From Candidatus Zixiibacteriota bacterium (GTDB lineage: Bacteria > SM23-81 > DAOVCL01), in contig DAOVCL010000014.1 of the NCBI GenBank assembly GCA_030670005.1, positions 1 to 19,168 on the forward strand: 19,168 bases of DNA. Reading direction: 5' to 3'. Shown here in pieces: positions 14,706 to 19,168 of this stretch (positions are counted from its first letter, which is position 1; each line of letters opens with the position of its first letter). A model generated the notes under the pieces. It was not told the origin of the DNA. It saw nothing but the letters and a program-made list of their open reading frames with translations, and did not search any database. A program made the position numbers and the translations under genes.

Positions 14706-14815
14706 GTCATTTCGACCGAACCCCGAGGCAAGCTCGGGACAGGCTCCGTGAGCGGAGAAATCTGATTTTGCCTGAAACAGATTCCTCGATTCCGCTTCGC
14801 TCCACTCGGAATGAC
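14706..14815. repeat. 110-bp palindromic intergenic repeat (GTCATTTCGA ends)
   Basis: The ends GTCATTTCGA (14706-14715) and TCGGAATGAC (14806-14815) are complementary at 9 of 10 positions, and GGAGAAATCTG pairs inward with CAGATTCCTCG. The GTCATTTCGACCGAA / CGGAATGAC layout is a dispersed MITE-like element that I recall from many environmental bacterial genomes. No coding sequence. Confidence 0.6.
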
Positions 14816-14909
14816 ATGAAGAATGTAAGCTATTTAGTGACCTTGGCAGTAGCTCTCAGATAGCAATGGAGCCGGGTTGAGTTTAGGACTTCTCTCGAGA
14901 CATCATCGG

Positions 14910-15923
14910 CTACTTCAGGATGTAATCGGTTATCTCCTGGCTTGTCTTTTTTAGTTGATCTGACTTTATCGTGCGGAGGGCCCTTCTCTTTGCCTCCTGG
15001 TAGGTGAGATGGCCCTCTCTCCCTTCCTTGTCCGAGGAGGAGATGAGCTGGTTGGCTGTTCTATCCCAGACCTCAACCCCGAGGACCCACCTGACAAACT
15101 TCCAGTTTCGGTCCGAGATCCCGCTGCGTTCCCATTCCAACCTTCCCTTGATAAGTATATCCGCAGGCTTTCCCTCAGGAGCCACGGAGAGGCCCTGGTT
15201 GACCAATAGCTCGGTCAAGGCTGCCGCTAATTCCTCCCCATAATCTCCCTCTATTTCAACTTTAATGAAGAGCCCTCTCAATCCCTCTTCAAATCTTCGA
15301 GCCAGCTTCCCCGGGTCATATCCAGGCTTCACTCCCTTACCTTCAGCATCCACCACCCTCAAGTCGGAGTTTAAGACCTCCCTCAACCGCAATTTATCCA
15401 TAGCCTTTTTCAGGATTTTTATCTTTTCCAATTTTCCTTCTCCCTTTGATCTAAGAAGGTGCTCAATCTCCCTGTCTAAATGCCCTATCTTCTCCTTGAG
15501 GGAGGTTCCTACCTGATCCCTATCCAAAACGGCCAGGGCATAATACCTCCCGGTGTCAGGATCTTGGTAGACCTGGGCTATCCTTACCTGACTGAGCACC
15601 TTCTGGGTGGAGAGATCGATGGAGGATTCGATGGTGAACTTATGCTCCTCCACTTGGGCATTTTTCTGGACATATCTTTCCCTGCTCTCCTCTTGAGATT
15701 TTACCTTAACCTGAAATATCTTGGAGATTCCGGCGTAGGCATCGGCCTCTGCATCCTTGGCCGTCACCCCCTCCCCAATAGCGGTGAGATAGAAGCTGGA
15801 AGGGTGTTTGGGGGAGGAACCGCTTAGCCAGAGGGGAGGTTCAGAGCCCCTCATCTGGGTTGTCCCGCAGCTTAAACCAGCCAGAAGAAGGGCTAAAAAT
15901 ATGTTCCCAAAATTTATCCTCAT
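14910..15923 (-). CDS. LPP20-type lipoprotein with LpoB/CsgG-like C-terminal region
   Basis: 337 residues, last gene of the lipoprotein operon. A short hydrophobic signal (1-18) ends with AGLSC, C19 being the probable lipidated cysteine; the -3 Gly is not ideal for a lipobox. Residues about 30-120 (LWLSGS, FYLTAIGEGVTAKDAEADA) fit the LPP20 pattern, in which many short alanine-rich helices follow a Y.xGxG start. The middle (about 140-180) is charged. Residues about 215-337 (FIKVEIEG, LAAALTELLVNQGL, ADILIKGRLEW, WVLGVEVWD) resemble the strand-helix repeats of the LpoB/CsgG fold. AAGGAGG precedes ATG 15923 and the gap from the upstream gene is 9 nt. Role inferred: periplasm-facing outer-membrane lipoprotein. 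Confidence 0.75.
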   Translation of the reverse strand: MRINFGNIFLALLLAGLSCGTTQMRGSEPPLWLSGSSPKHPSSFYLTAIGEGVTAKDAEADAYAGISKIFQVKVKSQEESRERYVQKNAQVEEHKFTIESSIDLSTQKVLSQVRIAQVYQDPDTGRYYALAVLDRDQVGTSLKEKIGHLDREIEHLLRSKGEGKLEKIKILKKAMDKLRLREVLNSDLRVVDAEGKGVKPGYDPGKLARRFEEGLRGLFIKVEIEGDYGEELAAALTELLVNQGLSVAPEGKPADILIKGRLEWERSGISDRNWKFVRWVLGVEVWDRTANQLISSSDKEGREGHLTYQEAKRRALRTIKSDQLKKTSQEITDYILK

Positions 15924-15932
15924 CTTCCCTCC

Positions 15933-17252
15933 TTATTTGAGGCAATAACCCTCTAAGACCTTATAACCTCTTCTCTCTAAATTGAACTCAGGAAAGTCCA
16001 CCTCCTGGAGGATCTTCCCTCCCGAGGAGGAGAACTTAAGCCTTACCCGGTGGGGCCCAGGGTCAAGGGAGAACCGCCCAATATAGACCTTGGCCGGAAG
16101 GGTCCGCCAACAACGTAGATCCGCCCGCTCCGAGGCCTTAACGACCTCATCCAAGCCAAATTTCAACAACCGGGGAAGGCCCCCTTTTCCCAACTTCTTT
16201 TTTGCCTCCTGATCCGCCTTTGCCTTAGCCAGGGCCCGAGCCACGGCCTTGGCTTCAATCAAGGGCAGTCTATCCTCCAAGACCTTGCGGGCGATAACCT
16301 CGATATCCTCTGCCAAAACCAGGGGTTGGGCTTTCCCATCAATCAGAGCCTCCACCGAGGCTATCTGGGAGGGGCGGGGGGCGAAGCGAGGAAGGGCCAG
16401 CTTGAATGTGTATCCGTTCCCCTCTTTGTCCTTCGTCTCCACGGTGAGGCTAAACTCCTCCTTCACCGGCCCCCGGCCAGAGAAGGCCAGGACAAGGACC
16501 TCTCCCCTCTCCTCCACCTCCTCCTGATTTATCCAGTTTATGGCGCCAAACTTGGCCTGAAATCGATTGAACTGATCTTCTCTCTCCAGATATTGAGAAA
16601 GCCGGAGTAGGTCCTGGGCCAAGAAGGGTGGAGAGGGAAAGGGATATATCTGAGATTGGCTAATATATGCCTCATAGGCCTTACGGTAACAGATGTAGGC
16701 GTCATCCTTTTTCTCCATCTCCTCATAGATAAATCCGGAGAGATATTGGGCAAGGCCATCCTGGTGATACCTCCCCTTCCCCTCATATTTGTCCGCTAAG
16801 AGAGATAGCTTGTGACCAATCTTCCTGGCCTCTATCAAGGCCTCCTCAAGATCCCCCATTTGAAGGTAGTTCAAAGCGAAAAAGAAATTGGTCAAGACCT
16901 TTTCAAAATCCTCCCCCTCATAGGGCAAGAGGTTATTATTGATGAGAAGGGAGGTGGCCTCATCCCTTATCCTCTTGGTATAAAGCTCCTCCATCCTCTC
17001 CTCTGCCTTAAAAAGGAAGGAGTTGCTCTCCTTGAACTTTCCCCCAAAATGGAGAAGCAACCCCCTGTCCAGATCGAAGAGGACCCTGTTTCTCTCCCCG
17101 TATCCCTTAGACCAGCTCTTGGCCACCGCCCCCTCAGCCCCCAGCCAGTCCCCCTCATTCATCTTGGTCTCAATCAGATGGTAGTGTTTGAGGGGAGTGG
17201 CACAGCCCAGGAGGAGGAGAAGGAGAAGAAGAGCTACTCTAAAGCTTCTCAT
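15933..17252 (-). CDS. COG3014-like TPR-containing lipoprotein
   Basis: 439 residues. Signal peptide 1-16 rich in Leu, lipobox LLLGC with C17 and Ala after it, which predicts outer-membrane sorting. Residues about 20-230 form helical, TPR-like repeats including LLPYEGEDFEKVLTNFFFAL and YLQMGDLEEALIEARK, a combination typical of the COG3014 group that usually sits beside LpoB and LPP20 genes. The C-terminal half is beta-rich, with an internal charged Ala/Lys helix (ALAKAKADQEAKKKLGKG) near 345. The ATG lies 3 nt after the preceding stop with GAGG just upstream, implying translational coupling. Its biochemical function is unknown. Confidence 0.75.
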   Translation of the reverse strand: MRSFRVALLLLLLLLGCATPLKHYHLIETKMNEGDWLGAEGAVAKSWSKGYGERNRVLFDLDRGLLLHFGGKFKESNSFLFKAEERMEELYTKRIRDEATSLLINNNLLPYEGEDFEKVLTNFFFALNYLQMGDLEEALIEARKIGHKLSLLADKYEGKGRYHQDGLAQYLSGFIYEEMEKKDDAYICYRKAYEAYISQSQIYPFPSPPFLAQDLLRLSQYLEREDQFNRFQAKFGAINWINQEEVEERGEVLVLAFSGRGPVKEEFSLTVETKDKEGNGYTFKLALPRFAPRPSQIASVEALIDGKAQPLVLAEDIEVIARKVLEDRLPLIEAKAVARALAKAKADQEAKKKLGKGGLPRLLKFGLDEVVKASERADLRCWRTLPAKVYIGRFSLDPGPHRVRLKFSSSGGKILQEVDFPEFNLERRGYKVLEGYCLK

Positions 17253-17255
17253 TCC

Positions 17256-17918
17256 TCAAAAGGTAACCCTCTTGCGGGTGAGAAGCTTCTTTATCTTTTT
17301 CTGCCCCAACCAGGCCTTGCGGTTGGTCTCCATATCTACGAGTCGCAGATCCACCTGGTAGTAGATGACCTTCTTCCCTTTGGATTCATCAAGTATGGAG
17401 TTGATGGAGCCGATGAGCATAAAATCTGCCCCTGCCTCCTGCCCTGGCCTCTTGGCCGACTCCTCAGAGGCATGCCGGGTCTGGTCTAACCTCTCCTCCC
17501 TTATCTGCTCCCTTTCGGACTTTCCGGCCACAAAGTTTACCTTTCCTGAGTTGGTTAACTCCCTCTCCAAGTCTTGGATGAAAGTCTCCACGCTTATATG
17601 CTCATAGCTTTCGTTCCGTATCCGGCCCACGATCACATCTGGCTTCTTCCCCTTCTGGATGATGAACTCCTCCAGCCAGGGCCTGGCCAGGGCATCCCTG
17701 ATCATCTCCTCGGCCACCAAACGGGAGTCCGTATCGTTCCAGCGGCCAGATAGGTCAACCACGGCCTCCGGCTCAATCCTGGTGACTTTGCGCGATGCGC
17801 CACATCCCCAAATGGAGAATAGCAAAAGGAAGAGGAGAACCCCTACCAGCCAATTACTGCCTCTTCTCTTCCTCTCTAGACAACCTCTGAAAGGCATTCT
17901 CCGCATTTCTTCTAACAT
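17256..17918 (-). CDS. LpoB-like lipoprotein (penicillin-binding-protein activator family)
   Basis: 220 residues. The N-terminus has a positively charged stretch (R6-R19), a hydrophobic helix (23-37) and lipobox SIWGC with C39. Then AVVDLSGRWNDTDSRLVAEE (52-71), PDVIVGRIRNES, FIQDLERELTNSGKV and GADFMLIGSI give the CsgG-like fold of LpoB proteins. In Escherichia coli LpoB stimulates PBP1b; whether this homologue does is inferred only. ATG 17918 has GAGGTG 7 nt upstream, so the first 65 nt overlap the end of the LPP20 gene in another frame; ATG 17906 and 17897 are less likely alternatives. Confidence 0.85.
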   Translation of the reverse strand: MLEEMRRMPFRGCLERKRRGSNWLVGVLLFLLLFSIWGCGASRKVTRIEPEAVVDLSGRWNDTDSRLVAEEMIRDALARPWLEEFIIQKGKKPDVIVGRIRNESYEHISVETFIQDLERELTNSGKVNFVAGKSEREQIREERLDQTRHASEESAKRPGQEAGADFMLIGSINSILDESKGKKVIYYQVDLRLVDMETNRKAWLGQKKIKKLLTRKRVTF

Positions 17919-18417
17919 AATCCCTCACCTCTGCGTTTAATTCCTTCATCTTCTCCAGGCTGGCCCGGAAATGTTCCAGGTCAAGCTTGGCTAAGGAGTA
18001 GACAGTCCCATCTCTGGGGTCTGTCCAATGGTCAACGATTATCACCCCGGATAGGGTGGCCGAGGAGAAGGTCTTCACCGCCTGCTCGATATGCTGCTCC
18101 TCGGAGGTGGCCGAGAAGTCGCCTGCAGTGGTAGAGGCCATATAATCCCTCATCAGGGAGGCGGAATAGAACTCAAAGATCTTAGTTATCTCCGCCCTTG
18201 CCCTATTGTCTGCTGTAGTAATGGCTAAGGCCTTATTCCTTACTCCTGAGACCATACCAACTCCGTGGAAGGTTTTGTCCCCGGCAAAGGCACCTGATCC
18301 CTTTAGCACCCACTCCGGCTCCTTAACCTCGCCAACCCGTGGATGGTGGGAACAGCCCACCATCAAAGCCATCCCTCCCGATATCAGAAGGATAGGCCAA
18401 AGCTTCCATACCCTCAT
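17854..18417 (-). CDS. LPP20-family lipoprotein
   Basis: 187 residues, first gene of the operon. The start is ATG 18417, because the AGGAGGTG 5 nt upstream is a perfect ribosome site; the in-frame GTG at 18423 lies inside that site. Signal 1-21 ends LMVGC with C22 lipidated and Ser following, so outer-membrane sorting is expected. Residues about 30-165 (WVLKGSGAF, FHGVGMVSGV, NRARAEITKIFEFYSASLM, VDHW, YSLAKLDLEHF) match the LPP20 core, also found in flagellum- and envelope-associated lipoproteins. It is followed by LpoB, COG3014-like and another LPP20-like gene. Confidence 0.85.
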   Translation of the reverse strand: MRVWKLWPILLISGGMALMVGCSHHPRVGEVKEPEWVLKGSGAFAGDKTFHGVGMVSGVRNKALAITTADNRARAEITKIFEFYSASLMRDYMASTTAGDFSATSEEQHIEQAVKTFSSATLSGVIIVDHWTDPRDGTVYSLAKLDLEHFRASLEKMKELNAEVRDYVRRNAENAFQRLSREEEKRQ

Positions 18418-18479
18418 ATTCACCTCCTGAAGGGTTTAGGTTTAACTCACGAAATGCTCGGTGGACGAAAAGACCTTTA

Positions 18480-18508
18480 ACTATACCAAACCCATCCAGA
18501 TAAGTCAA
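18480..18508 (-). promoter_or_regulatory. Strong sigma-70-type promoter of the lipoprotein operon
   Basis: On the minus strand TTGACT (18508-18503), a 17-bp spacer, TATAGT (18485-18480) preceded by TGG, an extended -10. Predicted start about 18473; leader about 55 nt ending in AGGAGGTG. Confidence 0.8.
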
Positions 18509-18736
18509 GAGATTTTTTCTATAGGCTATTTGCGATGTAGGTTTTTTAAGGCGGGGAGACTCCTATTGATGTTATTGTTAATGTAGGGCTGAAGCTTTTC
18601 GATAGGGACAATCTCGAAAAAATGGGCAAAAATCACAAAATTGGTGCCCGAAAAGCATTACTTTGTGCACTTGTGGGCGCACCACTCCATCCCCCCCTTA
18701 CATCCCATAGCTTTTAGCTGTCGGACCCCCTACAGA
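18509..18736. other. Intergenic stretch without a recognisable gene
   Basis: No supported gene. A bulged pairing GGTGCCC (18643-18649) with GGGCGCACC (18675-18683) is the only structure noticed. A 46-codon minus-strand open stretch ending near 18527 has no start signal and no recognisable family. Confidence 0.4.
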
Positions 18737-19036
18737 TTATGCAGCCTTCCGCTTCACCAGCGACCGCATAAGATCCTTTCGCCCCTTGTATAGCCTCCTC
18801 CACTTGTAGCTGGAGCGGGCTATAGGCACAAACAACCGCCGATTCAGAGCAAGCCGAACCCTCACGCTCTTTAGCACATGCTCACATTCGCAAGCACCGC
18901 TACACCTTATCCCGTATGCCTTCATAGGTCACTGATACTTTAGCGCCATCCGATCCTTCTCAAAACCTGAGAAGGCCATCTCAATGGCTTCTCCAGTATG
19001 AATATTCTCCCAGTATAGCTTGCCTAACTCGTAAGC
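18737..19036 (-). pseudogene. Relic of an IS1182/IS4-like DDE transposase with internal stop
   Basis: Minus-strand frame between the TAA at 19039-19037 and the stop at 18737. It reads LGKLYWENIHTGEAIEM, FSGFEKDRMALKYQ, a TGA, then PMKAYGIRCSGACEC and RRLFVPIARSSYKWRRLYKG. This is the C-terminal pattern of transposases with KYRCP..., a Cys cluster and PIpRdS.KWkrLYk.R. The TGA stands where the family has Cys (TGC to TGA needs one change). The expected R.aVERvnsR helix is missing and the N-terminal catalytic part is absent. Confidence 0.6.
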
Positions 19037-19059
19037 TTAGGAATTTCCATTTTTAGAAA

Positions 19060-19079
19060 GGATGGACAGGATAAATAAA
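19060..19079 (+). repeat. Third copy of the GGATRNACAGGAT repeat unit
   Basis: GGATGGACAGGATAAATAAA is related to the arms of the 13681-13832 element. The surrounding 19037-19168 contains no recognisable gene. Confidence 0.5.
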
Positions 19080-19168
19080 ACTCGTCCACTAATGCTCTCC
19101 TTATGTGGGTTACATCTAAGAATTTAGCTCCCTTCGGTCGCTAACTTCTCCATAGGGGCTCTCGCCCC

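Noticed and set aside
16812..17489. 225-codon plus-strand frame across the COG3014 and LpoB genes
   Set aside because: Antisense to two well-supported lipoprotein genes; low-complexity composition and no recognisable domain.
18512..18660. Short minus-strand open stretch (FFEIVPIEKLQPYINN...)
   Set aside because: About 46 codons, no start signal, no family recognised.
18930..18960. Selenocysteine recoding at the TGA of the transposase frame
   Set aside because: The protein is truncated at both ends; a nonsense mutation in a relic is simpler.

Overview
The window looks like a chromosomal segment of a Gram-negative, probably Desulfobacterota-like (deltaproteobacterial) organism. This is inferred from the tRNA-Leu/tig/clpP/clpX gene order, the four-gene outer-membrane lipoprotein operon (LPP20, LpoB, COG3014 types), AGG/GAG-rich coding sequence and many short inverted-repeat modules in the spacers. 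No species can be named from the sequence alone.

Left part (1-8121). A fused AAA+/von Willebrand A metal-chelatase-type protein runs leftwards off the window edge from a good promoter. Divergent to it is recG. RecG is followed on the same strand by a protein with an AbiTii-like N-terminus and then by an 866-residue protein that joins an intact DnaQ-type exonuclease to a DinG-type helicase whose ATPase motifs have decayed while its four Fe-S cysteines remain. recG and the exonuclease gene each have a TATATT -10 box ending exactly 6 nt before an ATG that has no Shine-Dalgarno sequence, so both are probably leaderless. The exonuclease gene is bracketed by two inverted copies (31 of 36 bases identical) of a GATCAG-rich repeat.

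Middle part (8320-13451). A promoter drives tRNA-Leu(UAG), and the trigger factor gene starts only 9 nt after the tRNA CCA end. After a 700-bp spacer with repeats, a strong hairpin and a GxxExxY remnant come clpP, clpX and purA, almost without gaps. Together Tig and ClpXP cover folding of nascent chains and regulated proteolysis; PurA makes adenylosuccinate on the way to AMP. ClpP has Asn where the catalytic Asp is expected.

Repeat and remnant zone (13452-14909). This holds nested inverted-repeat elements, two tandem lysine tRNAs (UUU and CUU anticodons), the tail of a probable RayT-type transposase and further palindromic repeats, with no convincing intact gene.

Right part (14910-18508, minus strand). 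Four consecutive predicted lipoproteins form one operon from an excellent promoter at 18480-18508: LPP20, LpoB-like, COG3014-like and a second LPP20-like protein. They probably make an outer-membrane or periplasmic assembly related to envelope or peptidoglycan function. The right edge carries a transposase relic with a stop codon in a conserved position.
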